A stretch of DNA of 64,000 nt from Phytoseiulus persimilis (lineage: Eukaryota > Arthropoda > Arachnida > Mesostigmata > Phytoseiidae), in NCBI GenBank assembly GCA_037576195.1, contig CM075102.1, positions 9,052,001-9,116,000 on the forward strand. The letters are read 5' to 3'. A program made the position numbers and the translations under genes. Shown piece after piece: positions 24,601 to 37,020 of the stretch (its first letter is position 1; each line of letters opens with the position of its first letter). Below the pieces are notes generated by a model. It worked only from the letters and a program-made list of their open reading frames with translations, was not told the origin of the DNA and ran no database searches.

Positions 24601-27600
24601 AGGTCCATCCACCACTGTTACGTCTGCCTCCGATTCACCATCTCCTCCAGGTCGGCTCAGATCGCCTCGGATGTGATCGATAAGGAGAGTTTCGACTCGA
24701 GCGCTCGATGTTTCGAAACAGCTCCGGCTCATCTGGCGGAAAGAGAAAAGCTGCTCCGAATGATTATTATCTCACCGTAATCGTGTGATAAGATCGATCG
24801 GGCACGCGAGGTGACGGAGGCGTTGCGGATCGAAACTGAACTTCCACGAATGATCTGATCCTCGGTTCCCACGAGGCGATTCTCTCGGTGAGGTCGGCGG
24901 GCGCGTTTCCAGGGCCGTTCTGGCGTTGGAACACGAGAACGTCATCGAGATCCGCCCTCTCCTCAGGATCCCGCTAGGAATGGATTCGAGCGGCGACGAA
25001 GGTCCGCCACGCCCAGCAGTGGCTGGGTTTCTGGATTGCAGCGCGAACTTTTCTCGGTGTGAAATCGGTGGGTAAATAAGAACCCCCGTTTTTGTGCGAG
25101 TCGGTGGCGATCCCACGTCTCGGGCGCTGCTCAAGGTGACTGATGAACGGAGGCTCAGAGCTTAGGAGATTGTCAGCGCTATCCCAAGTTTCCTAGAGGA
25201 GTCCTGACGAGTGATGATACAGCATCAAAACATCCGAGTTCATGAGATCCGGATTAAGGTTCCAGCATATAGAGGAGACGTTTGGTGAGGATAAACTTCC
25301 AAGATTTGAACGTAAACTCAAGTTTATTCCTGTACGAACTTTGCACTCATTGTGCAAACAGTAGTCTGGGAATATTATTCGGGGCTGGTAGAGCTCATTC
25401 CTCGCTCATCCCCGCCGAGCGGGTTAGAGGTGAGCTCTGGAGGAACGAAAACAGAATCCTAATATTCATAGAATCAACGCATTCCTCGATGCTGGAAGTT
25501 TTGATTCGCAGGGACCGAAGAACACGACTCCGGCGAGTGGGTGGTCATTAAGCATTCATCCGGTCAGTGAGGGGACCCGAGGGGAGTACGATCAGTGAGA
25601 ACGAATCATTGCCATCCATAATTCACGTGTCAACTTCCTGCCATCAGAGTACATCTTGCGCATGCTAATCCGGAACTGACACGATTATTCGCTTTCGCCG
25701 AAAGTGACGACTTCTGGCGCGAGTCAATACACGCCTAGAGTGCCATTCCTTGACGTCGGCCGCGACCACATCGGATCGACTACGTTTGCGAACCTGGCTC
25801 AAGTCTCAATCCCAGTGAGGAGGACGTTGTCCAGGGCTCATCTCTGGTCGTCCTGGACTCGAGTATAAGCCAATATGGTCGGCTGCACCGTGAACGAATT
25901 TCTGTTCTACTGCAAAGTGATTCCATCCTCAAGGAATCCAACCCGCCCTGGCCGGAATAACCTGAACGATCCTGAATTTCAAAATCACAGATCGAGCAAT
26001 GGAAGGTATCCAAGCGTGCTCGGGGCAGTCGAGCTTTTCAGGGAGTGCAGGAAGTAACGTACTCACGGTTGGTGGTTCCAACAGCAGAACTTGGGAATTT
26101 CCTCCTCCTCTGGAAATGTTCCCGAACGGACACGAGTGTATCGACGAAGCTCCGCAGGGAGCCTTTCGCGGTAATATCACCCAGATTCGAACACCAAAAT
26201 TGGCTAAGACTGAGAGCTTTCGGAGGGTAGTGCTGCGGCGCAGCCGGTGGAAAAGCTGCTTCGAACCACTCCTGTTTTACCCCCCGCGTTACTGGCGATT
26301 CTGGCCGGAAATCGCACGAGCGGTAGCTCTGATCCCAACCACCAACGCCAAAACCGAACCCCAGGACAGGCCCGGCTCCTGCTGGCGTGATCGACGGATG
26401 TCTGGTTGGGATTCGAATGTAAAAGTTCCCCGCGGATTGTTCTCGCAGCGCTCAGCTCTGGGAGGTCGGCGCTTCAAATATCCGCACCTCTGCTCATCCT
26501 GATCGAAAAAATCGGCTCTCCCGAATTCCTTCATTGAAATCTTTATGGTACACCGGATGGGTCTATATAGGGACCTCTATTTCCTCGGATCCGATCATGG
26601 TCCGGGATGAAATGAGGTTTGAGGTCCCCGAACGAGCGTCGCGGGCTTCCGGCAACTGTTGCAACCCCCTGGCCCTCTTTCGTCGATATCCCACGCCAGC
26701 GTAGAGAATGCTCGCGTCTCCTCTATCATGATTCAGAAAATCAGACTATTGGAGCCACTGAGGTGGGTGGGGAAGTCGGAGAAGGAACTCCGCTATCCTC
26801 TCCCCTCTCAAAAGTGCGCCGGAGAGCAGAACAAGAACGACACCGACGATTATAAGTAAGTGTGGATGGAGCCGTCTCCAGAAAGAGAACGAAAGGGTTC
26901 CAATCAGTGAACCGAGCTCCTGAGACCGATTCGTCCTGGCGTCGATGGAAGCTGTTGTCTCGAGCTCATTTCGAGCGGTCGACCGAGTCTCCCGAAACAA
27001 ATAAGTGGGGAATCCGGCGTGCGATTTCCTACTCTCGGATTCTCCGCGTCGTCAGATCGTCGGCCGGATCGGACAGCGTCCAGACCGGAACAGAGTGATC
27101 TGATCAGCAAACCACTGCATTTCAGCCTGTCTTCATGCTCGACGTCGACATCTATATCGAAAATAAGTAGCTTCCAACTGCTGGGGCAAGCATGGAATTT
27201 GAGACCGTTTCTTGCATGTTCAAAACTCAATTTCAGGTCGAGAGAAACAACGCGAAACAAGGGAATCGACAGCTTATTATATCCGCCTAAAATGCTTCAA
27301 ACGCGGTCTGGAAGTCTGACCTCGGGGAGTGTGTGCCTACCTCGCGTGTGATTGTTGCCGCCGTGAGCGGGTCTTTGCAAGCACTTTGCAAATACCAATA
27401 CTGCTCTCGAACGGGAGTCGGTGGTCGGTGGTCGAACGGGGGTCGGCTGGTTGGTCAGGACGAGACTCTATTGGCACGTTCCTTCGGACTGTGACCAAAA
27501 CCTCAGTTTTCATTCCATAAGCACTCCGATCTCGAACGTTGACGGCGGCCTTAATTCGATGTCGTTCTTTCGAACTCGTGTCGGTTTTCCGAGGGTTGAA

Positions 27601-28265
27601 TGAACTCGCTCGAACTCCAGCGACCTCTGATTTGCACGGAAACTCAATGATTCTGCGATTTAATGATCTTAAAATGGTTACAATCGAGTCCTCGTTATTC
27701 GACTCGAATCGATCGTCTTTCCTCATGCTTTCACGCAGATCGGTATCGTTGGAGTGTCAAAGCCGCGCCCGGTACGCAAAATATCGGGGAATACGTCTTC
27801 CTCCCCTCCAGGCTTTCAACTCCGATGAAGTCGAACCACAGAAGGCAACTTGTTGGACGCGGAAGCTCGCGCCAGGCGAACACACATCCAAACTGTTGTG
27901 AGCAAGACATCCACGTATTTTCGTGGCTTGAGCAGTGAATAATAAAACACGGCCGCGGTTGAACTCCGACCACAATCGGAATACTTCACCTCCGGTTTGA
28001 CCCTGAGCCTGCAAGGATCCAGCTCCAACCACACTGGCGAGTATATTATGACAAATTCGAGCTCCTACGCACGACTTCCTTGCAAGAAATCTCTAGTTCA
28101 GGAGACTATACAACAAGACTGGCGTTTGCTCCTGAACGGATAGCTCGACACATCGTCTCGAATCCTTCAATACTTCCAGAGCAACGGTTTCTCAATCATC
28201 GAAATAGATGAGCCGGTGAGTTCGACAACTTGATCTGGTGGCCGAGGTTCCCGGTCCCGATTTGG
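21653..28265. other. No supported gene
   Basis: Only short ORFs. A 90-codon plus-strand frame at 21766-22038 and a GTAAGT near 26857 after an open stretch look coding-like but have no partner exon. No RNA gene was seen. Confidence 0.4.
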
Positions 28266-28790
28266 TCGGGTACCAGTTACCCGAATCCCAGTTACCTGAA
28301 TCCCAGTTACCCGAATCCCAGTTACCCGAATCCAAATTACCCTCTCTCACCGCTAAATCCTCATGCGCTGAACTCCATGTCCGATTCGCGCGCCGACAGA
28401 ACTTCGGAAGTTCAAGTCAGCCAATACTGCCTCTCCCTCAAGGATGACGTTACCCAAGAGTTCCAGTCTCCTATCCCGATTGAAGTTAACGATATTTCTA
28501 GTAGGTCTCCGTGGAGACGTCCTTCACAAAGAGCCTAACCTAACCTAACCCAGCACTGTACTTCACTGCACGAACACGACTTCGAATAATCTCTTCGGAT
28601 ATCTCTTTCAGTCAGTTCCTATGCTTCTCCTAGGGATCCGTCGTGACTCTAGACCTAGACTCTAGAGCGTGAGGATTTGGCGGTGAGAGAGGGTAATTTG
28701 GAGTCGGGTAACTGGGATTCAGGTAACTGGGATTCAGGTAACTGGGATTCAGGTAACTGGGATTCGGGTAACTGGGATAGGACGCCCGAT
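28266..28790. repeat. Foldback element with 15-bp minisatellite arms
   Basis: The left arm (28266-28368) carries about four units of CCCGAATCCCAGTTA followed by a roughly 35 bp tail. The right arm (28667-28790) is its inverted counterpart, with about five units and the same tail reversed. The 298 bp centre holds an AACCT run (28534-28551) and a GTCTCC/GGAGAC hairpin. The arms are close to identical apart from unit number, consistent with a foldback-type element or an inverted duplication. Confidence 0.85.
28534..28551 (+). repeat. Interstitial CCTAA (telomere-type) repeat
   Basis: Three and a half CCTAA units inside the centre of the foldback element. Confidence 0.8.
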
Positions 28791-29539
28791 TTGACCGCGA
28801 GGTTCCTCAGCTCCCACATTTTCGGCGAAATACCTGCTTGTCATTGCTTTCGCATATCGTCTGTCGGCACCGCAGCTCCCGAGAAGCACTCTCTATTCCA
28901 GGAGAGGATTCTATTCCGGTAGACTGTGACAACTCTTCGAGTTTTAGAAGTAAAGTTTCGAGAGTTGGGATCTCAATCTTGTGTGAGAAACGCGTCTCGG
29001 ACCAAATGACTGATTCCGTCTTTACCGAGCTTCTTCGAACGCATCTCCAATATCCTTATATAAAAAGAATGTGGTGTAGGTCTCACCGACGAAGGGTATC
29101 GAACAGCATCATCGTCAGCTCCGGGCCGGAAAAGTAGTTTGCCATTTGGTTGATGAGTTCCGGATACGAGGTTAGCTGCGAGGGAACTCTTAGATTAGAA
29201 AATGTGATTCCTCTCCTGAGCGCTCATGAGATCAAGTTTCGACAGCCCTTGAATGGAATCGGGGATCGACGATAGATGAATGTCTCGACGTGGGATACAC
29301 CTTATCGGATGCAGTTCATGAGTCTTCGGAACAGAAGTTTTCTGTCGGAGAATAACGCCACTTTCAGGCTATAGCGAGTGTTTCAAGCGCGTTCACGGAT
29401 TCGACGCGATTTTTTCGACGTTGGCGAAGTGTGTGAGTTTTTGTTGAAAATGAAAGAGCAGCCGATGCGAAATGTGAGGATTTTCAGCTCTTTCCACGCG
29501 AGATCGTTCTCGTATGTGAGTTCATGCTACGTCGTTGCT
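28791..29539. other. No gene seen; TATA-like motif
   Basis: Contains CCTTATATAAAAAG near 29055, a good TATA-box match, but no start codon or splice chain was found downstream. Confidence 0.4.
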
Positions 29540-30620
29540 GGGTTGGAAGTCCCCGATACGGTTCTGCGTCCTCGCTGCGTTTAGCCGCAACTGTCCAAGC
29601 TCAAACCACAGTTTGATCGGGAGGCTCTCTCGTGAACACGCAGCTTACGCAACGCGCGCTGCGCGAGATACTTTCCGACTCGAAGTTGCATTTGGTCGGA
29701 CGATTTTTCCTTGAAGACGCGGGCCACGACCGACAATGACACTCGTTGCGCGGCCACGCTTCAAGGCTCAACGGTGTTGCCGAAAGCCGATGTCCCGTGG
29801 AGTTTTGTCTCCCTGGAGTCTGTCGAACCCGTTCCCCGCAAATAAAGATCAAAGATACCCTGTGCACGCGCGAAGCTGCCCGAGCTAAGGCGTCATGTTT
29901 GTCGGCTGGACCTTCCGCGTGGACTCACCATTTTGCGCTACGCGAGACTCGATTGGTGCGCAGTGTCATCGCTCCAAGAGTTGCGCCAAATTGGTGTCGA
30001 CAAATCGTGGTCAACTACAACCCGGAAACAGTGTCCAACGACTTTCATGAGACTATGATATATTCTATCGACCGTTTTGTGAGTTTGGCCCGAACCCAAG
30101 TTCGGCATTGAGCGAACACAGCGGTCGTTCCCGCAGTAACGCTGACGCCCAACCTTAGTTTGGTTGGAAGTCACCGATGCGGTGCTCTGTGTACCGGCAA
30201 CGGTACCGATCAATCGTACCTTCCGAAGCTTCATTTTGGTCGGACGACGTTTCTGTGAGATCGCGGGTGACGAAACGTCCGCGAATGCATCACCATCAAA
30301 CTTCTGTGCTGCTTCAGCACATAAAGCAGCTCTGGAGCAGAACGGAAAGAACACGTCAACGCTAAACGATGCTTCCAAAAAGCATCGTTTCCTAGGGCTC
30401 TGTCCTGACTGCCCTCAAGTCTATCCAAGGCCCGTCTGCCGCGAATGAAGAGCTCAAACACGCTTCGCAAGCGGGAAGCATCCAAAGCCGAAGCTTCATT
30501 TAGGTCGGTCGACTTTTCCGGGATTGAGCGGGTTACGAAGCGTCCATGGACACATCGCCACCAGACTGGTTTCTACTTCAGTCTAGAAATCCAATGCTCG
30601 AAATAATGCTCGCTACGAAT
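29540..30620. repeat. Degenerate local repeats (three copies of one motif)
   Basis: A block beginning GAAGYTKCATTT-GGTCGG occurs at 29682, 30225 and 30490, each followed about 20 nt later by GCGGG and ACGA-type sequence. A second motif, GGTTGGAAGTC-CCGAT, occurs at 29540 and 30162. The copies are diverged and unequally spaced, indicating an old local duplication. Confidence 0.6.
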
Positions 30621-33422
30621 CCTACGTTCGAGAGTCCACAGTCTTGGACCGTGACGGGCTCCTATTTTTCAAGAGAAAGGTTCGTTAAGATTTCCGAGCG
30701 ATGTTCACTTGGAGAAATAATCATTTGAGAGAACAACGACGTCAGAAAGGAGGATTAATGATTCTATGTATGATTCCGGTTTCCGCGATCTGCAAAATTT
30801 TGAGCTCGCTCTCACTGCAATCAAATCGTCAGAGTTGAAGGTCACCAGCTACGAGCTCTGATTCGAGAAAAAGCTCCGTTTCGCTTTCGACAGCCCTGTT
30901 CCAACGCGCTCACCCTGGGAGAGGTCCCCATTCTTTTCGGACTCGCAGATCCCGCGTGGATACTCGGCTGATGCGATCGCTCCCTATTGGAATGAAATCG
31001 CATGCGTAGTACTGACTGTGCATGCGCAGCCATTGTTTTTGAACACACCAGAGGCTCGGAACATTGTTCGTTTTTAAGGCTGTTTGCGGCCTCGAATTGA
31101 ATTCTAGAGTTCTTTGAACGAGGCTCTGTGGTGGATGAAGGGCTCAGTAGGTGTGCACCGACTGCACCAATAAAGGAAAGCCTCATCGTGTTTGAATCAA
31201 GCGTCGCGAATCCCCGAGAGCTTTGCTGCCGCTCGGTCAACGCTTTCAACCGACAATTTTTCTCCTTCCAGTCAGTTCAGACAGTCCTTTCATCCATGCT
31301 GGCTCGTGATTGTTCCTGAGGAAGCGGTCTGGGTGAGGGTTCAAGCCTCGAGCCTCCGCTCTGCACCCTGGGCTACTCCTCGATCTGAGAACGAGTCAGG
31401 AAGGATCAGTTCAGCAGCACATGTTCGACATGAGAGCTTCCCAGATTTTCGGAGTTGAGGTCTCAACGAAATCGAGGGACGTACGCATTCCCGGATGTTA
31501 CGATCGGCTGCTCTGATTCTCAGAGACAAGCTCGGAAATATGAGAGGCGGAGATAGGAAGTTGCCGGGGAGAGATGCGTTGCTGTCCAGGAGGGCATCGC
31601 ACCGAAATGAGTTTGTCTGCTGTTTCGTTGAAAATAACATGAGCTGGGACTCGACTAGGGGACCCGGCCCGGGACCGTTGATCAGACTCTGATGTTGTCA
31701 TGTAGCTTTGATCATCCGCCTTCGTATTTTCGGCACACACGGGAGGTCATCGTCGTATCAACGTAGAGTATCTCTCACATGAGAAGAATCCACTGATGAG
31801 CTCAAATCGTAGAGAGAGATTCGTCGGAGCTGCAGATATCAAGTGGCACTTAGGGAAATGCAGAGAAACTCGCTCAATCAGCCGATATTCGAGGAATCAA
31901 TCTCGTAGACAAACATTTCTGAGATTGTTCCTCAGGACCAATCTAAGGCCGCAAGGTCTAATAGCGTCTCGCCATAGGTCCACAGCGCGAGTTCTGGTTT
32001 CACATTAGTTGACAATGGAGCCGTTTCTGTTTACCCCGGACGGCTATCTTGGGTCGCGGCGAGGGCCAATTTGTTGGCATACGTATTGGGTTGACACGTT
32101 CCTATGGCCGTTGGATTCCCGCAGTCAAGTATCGAGCCGGAGCGAACGCTCCAGCGGGAGGAGGTTTGGGTAGTTCCCTGTTCAATCAGACGGGACAGCA
32201 CTCCGCGGCGGAATGTTGAATGTTTATTTGGAAGCCGTCTTCAAGTCTGTATCGCAGACTCCAATCGTTCGCGGAATCGTAACCTGAATTATGCAGAGTG
32301 TGTCACTAGAGAACCTCACTAGGAACATGCTACTCCGTCGGTATGTAGCCAGTGGCTCCGGACTTCCGATTCCACATCATCCCTTCCAAGTCTGGGAGTG
32401 TTCGAGGGAATGGATTGAGAACATATTGTGAGGCACCGAAATTCCTCCGAGAGAAGTCCAGTGTTCGCATAACTCGGCGGAGTCCATCTAACCGACGGAT
32501 TGTGAGCCAGATTCGATTGAGTTGCGGCGGTTTTGGCGAACGCTTTCTCGATTGGCGTGATCGAGTGCGCATTCTTTTGTATTGAGCACGGGAATTGCTC
32601 GATGACTCCACTGCTCTGAACCGAAGTCATATCCTCTTCCAACGCGAAGCAATCCATCAGCCTAAGGTGTTTCTCATGTTGGAGCACTTAGGCAAAACAC
32701 GGGCTGGTTCGGAAGTCCACCCGAGTTAACTATTCTGTTATTAATGGATTATCATCAGAATGAAGCCGGGTATCTCACGAACTTCATCCGCTACTCTTGC
32801 GCCATCTGGTTGACCGAGCAGTGGATTGTTGTTCTCCCTAATCAGACTCAGTACTTGAGTTGCGTCGGCCTGTGCAAGGGAGTACGTCATTGACTCCACG
32901 GTTCGTTTTGACTTTCCCTTCCGCCCGTTTGAGGACATCCTCTTCGCACGAGGAATCGATTTCTGCACAAATTTCTGAGCTCCATCCCAGAATGCTCGAG
33001 GAACTGCGGATATAAGACAGTGTCAGAGTTGCGAGTGCCCCACACCGACGTAAAGCCTAGCGTTGCCATCAGAGAGGCTGCAATGAAAAAGTTCAGATAA
33101 CCTATGACGTCCTCGACGCGCTCCTTGTCTTTTCTCCCTGACAACGGTACTGTTTGAGGAAAAATATTGAGAAGGCTGCTACACTTGTCACCTTGCTCCG
33201 GTTCTTATGAGAAGGGCCGCAGAATGGGAAGCAGTTGACCTCTGCGGTTCAGCTCCGACAAGGATTGCTTATCTCATAGCCTCACAGATGATATTATTTC
33301 ACGATCGCGTATCATGCGGGATCCAAGACGAGTCACTTTCAGGATGTTTCGGAGCTTGTGTGACGTCTCCCTAAAGAAGGCTCGCGGACTCCTGGACCTA
33401 TGATAAAGCGAACGAGCAGGGA
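30621..33422. other. No supported gene
   Basis: Short chance ORFs only (the longest at 30842-31249, minus, 135 codons). Nothing recognisable. Confidence 0.5.
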
Positions 33423-33720
33423 ATGGCTTTTTCCAACTTGAAGGAAACAGAGTCTGAGTTGGCTCAAGAACTGATCTTATTCTCGCATACTGTTGTCAGG
33501 TGAGTCCATCTCGCGCGCCCCATTCGGGCGAGGATCACATATCGGAGGGCCATCGCGCTCCTGTCTCTGACCGATTGAGCAGGGAGACCGATTTCATCCG
33601 CCGGTTTCATGCTATCCGAACCGGAATCCAAGAGAACGACAATACCCCAAACCGTCCCGAGAAACCACCGGGAGCATCAGTGATGATGCTCTCCAGTTCT
33701 TCGAGACAGGTTTCATCTAA
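33423..33720 (+). CDS. Weak candidate two-exon gene, unknown
   Basis: Inferred join(33423..33500, 33583..33720), 71 aa. Exon 1 starts at ATG in AGGGAATGGCT, encodes a short amphipathic then hydrophobic segment (ELILFLAYCCQ), and ends at a perfect CAG/GTGAGT donor in phase 0. The acceptor is TTGAGCAG, with a moderate pyrimidine tract upstream (CTCCTGTCTCTGACC). Exon 2 is 45 codons plus stop. The first exon's frame is also open upstream to 33373 or so, so the start is uncertain. No domain is recognised, and the opposite strand is equally open here, so chance is a serious alternative. Confidence 0.2.
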
Positions 33721-36573
33721 CACAGAGAAATGATTCCCGAAGTATTCCGGCGTAGTCCGCTGTAGGGAAACGATTCGGTGCGAAATATCCGACTGGACGA
33801 TCGGCACGTTTCGCTCCAAAATACCGAATTCCAAAACACGTACTACGGAGGGAGCCAAAGTTAGCTCCAGAACAGCTATCGGACGTATCTAGCACCTCGG
33901 ACGACCTCCGCTGAAACTGTTGACGCATGAGATATTCTTGATTTAGAGCGCTCCCTGCTTTCTTTTGAGACCATTCCAAATCTTTCAGACTCAGAGGGCC
34001 GTTTACCACGCGCGAAGGTTATCGTCCCGAGTGTACGGGCTCCAAGGCTCCAAGTCATAAAACTCTAGTGCGAGAATGGCTCACGCCGATACTGTTTGAT
34101 TCACGATTTTTTCGGCGGTAGATTCCATACATCATCCACCGCACGTTTGGGTTCCGGGAGAGGACTGATTCGTTTTCGACGCCCTGGCTAACTCCAATCA
34201 CCCATCCTGAAATTCACGTACTATAATCCCATCCTCGATTCGGACGGAGTCGTTGAGTGTGGAAACCATCAGCGGCTGCATGGAAGACGGACTCCTGTCA
34301 TGGGAGACTGAAAATCCGTACCTTGGAGTCATAACAAAATATTCATCATTGTTTCAGCATGAAGCAGACCGTGTTCGTTGAGTGATTACTAGACTTAGGC
34401 GTTTCAGGAAGTAAGAAACTCGAGAAAAGGCAGGCATAAAGGCTTTAAAGATCCCGGAAAAAAGCACTGAAAATCCACAGAATAGGCATTCACACTTGCT
34501 GCAACAGGCGGTTAAACTGTTCGAAGGGGCGTTAACACTTCGGAGAAAGGGAGCCATATTAAGATGATGGAGGAAAGGCTTGAACCTAGCTAATCCTGCA
34601 GCCCCTCATTGCACATCGGAGCTATAGGAAGCTTTGCATTGTCCGGAGCCAACCGATGTCTGCGGTCTGAGAGCTGAGACTCAAAACGAGAAAACGACCG
34701 CCCTACATTCACACTGACTAAACAAGCAAAATTGAACGACGCAGGATCGGTTGGCGAAGAAATCGAGAGCTCAGCGCTCATATCGTTCCCTTGACTCAGT
34801 GTGTTTGGGCATGGCGAAAAGTTGAATTCCTGTAAAACGACTGTTAAGAAAGAGTTGAGGAGCGAGGTGGATCCCAGCCGGCCGAAGTGCACTGGGCAGG
34901 CCTGGATTCAAGAAATCGGCGCGTCTAGAATGGAGAAAATTTGCCGCCCCATGTCTTGAAAAAAATTGCCGCCGTGAATTCATCGAGCGCGCGTCGAACG
35001 TGCGCTTACAAGATCGAGGACGTGGGCATGAGCCATCCTCGGAGAGAATGAAGCATGCGCTATTTCGAGCAATGGCAAAATGAGTGTGATCCAGATCTTG
35101 TTGTACTATCCCAAAGATCTGAATTTCGGAATACCAGGCTTGTTCCATGTATTTCTCGGTCCATAAAGTCGTCAAATAGGCAGAATTCCAGACGAAACGT
35201 TGAAGAATGCGAAACAAAGGGATATGGGCAGTTTCAGAAATTTATGGCATTGTGCCTGGAACCCCTATCTCTAGTGATTACGAGAGGTTATCATTCCGAT
35301 GCTTGTTTCTCTGGTCGTGTTGACGGAAGAGCGACAAAAAAGTCAAGGTCCCACTGGACTGCTTTCGTTGATAATTTGAGAGTTGCAGACGTTCTACTGA
35401 ATTGAGGACGTATGTGCTCGCTTAAATGTCATTTCCCTCCGGCTGCGGCAGCTCTCGCTCACCGAACTGACGAAGCTATCCTGCAATCTTTGATGGCCAC
35501 TCTAGCTGCCCTGGACATACAGTCCCTGATATATGATTCTGCGAGATGAAGGAAAAAGTGAAAAACAAGCTATGTTGAGCACGATGTCGCGGAACACGGG
35601 GTAACGAGAACGACATTGAACTTCGACAAGCTTGCCGGGAAGGGTCGATCGAGCCCACGTGACTGACCATAAGACCCTGCCCCGCACTGCGGGACTGCAA
35701 CGAGCGGGATAACGGGGTCGGGGATATCTTTCGGCTCAGCGCAATTATCAAGTTTCAGCTCACGTTCGGGATCCCAGTAGCCTCGACTCTGGTCGCTCGA
35801 CTGCATAAGTCCTTTAAGCAGGTCGGTGTCCATAGAAAAAAATCCATGTTCCTGTCTGGACTGGGAACATGAGGTGGCACCGCGGACTCCTAAGCCTTGC
35901 AATAACTCTGGAAGCGAACAAGCGTTTCACCATCGAACGAATCTCTGGGGGGAAGATGGCGGGGATCACGGAACAATTGTATCAGCCGCGCTCCGGAGGC
36001 GTTGGTCCTCCTTCCTTCTCGGATTGTATGTAAGAATACCAGTTTCATTCCATCTGGTACCAGCCGAGAAAGCTTTGAAATCTTCGTGTTACCAAGTATC
36101 GCACCGAATTTGATCGTCGGAAATTTCAAACTGGGACTTTTGATTGAGAATTTCGGGAAGAGCTATGCAACGCTACCGTTCGACGAGTCGCGTTGTCCTC
36201 GAATTTTCTCGGAATCCATTGCAGATATCTGAAGCTCCAAAATTCCTCCAATAAGTTCGCTCCAGAATGGTCTCGGCCATTGCCCTCGCCAGTGGGAGGC
36301 TTCGGAATCAATGGTTGCGTTAGCTCGGGAATGTTCTCCGCTGACGAGTGAAGCTCACGAAGTACCGAATGGAGCTTGGTACCCTGAGATACCCTATAGA
36401 ACAGCCCTTGAAGAATACATTGTAGGACAACGAACCAAATCGGCTGAAAGTCACTTGATGGTGTTTGGAGTAAGGTTCAGTTGCAGGTCGTAGAAGTGTC
36501 GCGGTAGTGATCGACTGATTCGGAGGGTATCAACGGGAATTTCGGAAACTCTGAGGCAGTGCTTGTCGAACTA
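33721..36573. other. No supported gene
   Basis: Minus-strand frames at 33713-34009 and 34771-35217 are open but have no domain or start context. No repeat or RNA gene was seen. Confidence 0.5.
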
Positions 36574-37020
36574 TGGGGCCAGGCCCCACTGAGGGCGCTT
36601 ACGACGTCGTAGGTGGGGCCCGGGTACCGTTTCGCAGAATAACCGCAGGGTAACCTCCGTTATTCGATGATGAGGATTTCTGCTCTACTGCGCGATTCCG
36701 CGTTCCACATGAGCTGGAAAGTTATGGCGCTCATGGAACCATAAAAACCGACCCGAGAAATTGATTACAGCTCTCAACCTATCTGCGACTTGGACTGCCC
36801 GGAATCGGGATCGATTCCGATTCCCTGATCGATACCACTCGACGACAAGCTTTCCCATCGCCTGGGCATTCATCCTCACTCGTTTCAGATCTCGAGTTTT
36901 CGATGAAACGACCGGAAAAATAGTGAAGCTCAAATCTACTTGCCGACATCTTCAATTGGCGCCTCGCGGGGCCTGAGTTATCGTCAAGTGGGGCCCGGGC
37001 CTGAAAGGTCTGGGAATCTC
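36574..37020. mobile_element. Candidate hAT-like non-autonomous remnant
   Basis: Begins with the perfect palindrome TGGGGCC-A-GGCCCCA (36574-36588). A GTGGGGCCCGGG block appears at 36613-36624 and again at 36988-36999. The second block is followed by GGTCTGGGAATCTCTGCTCTAGA, which resembles hAT-type ends. No target-site duplication could be confirmed. Confidence 0.35.

Noticed and set aside
26735-26857. Exon-like stretch ending at GTAAGTG
   Set aside because: Acceptor and donor are fair, but no neighbouring exon with a compatible phase and coding character was found.
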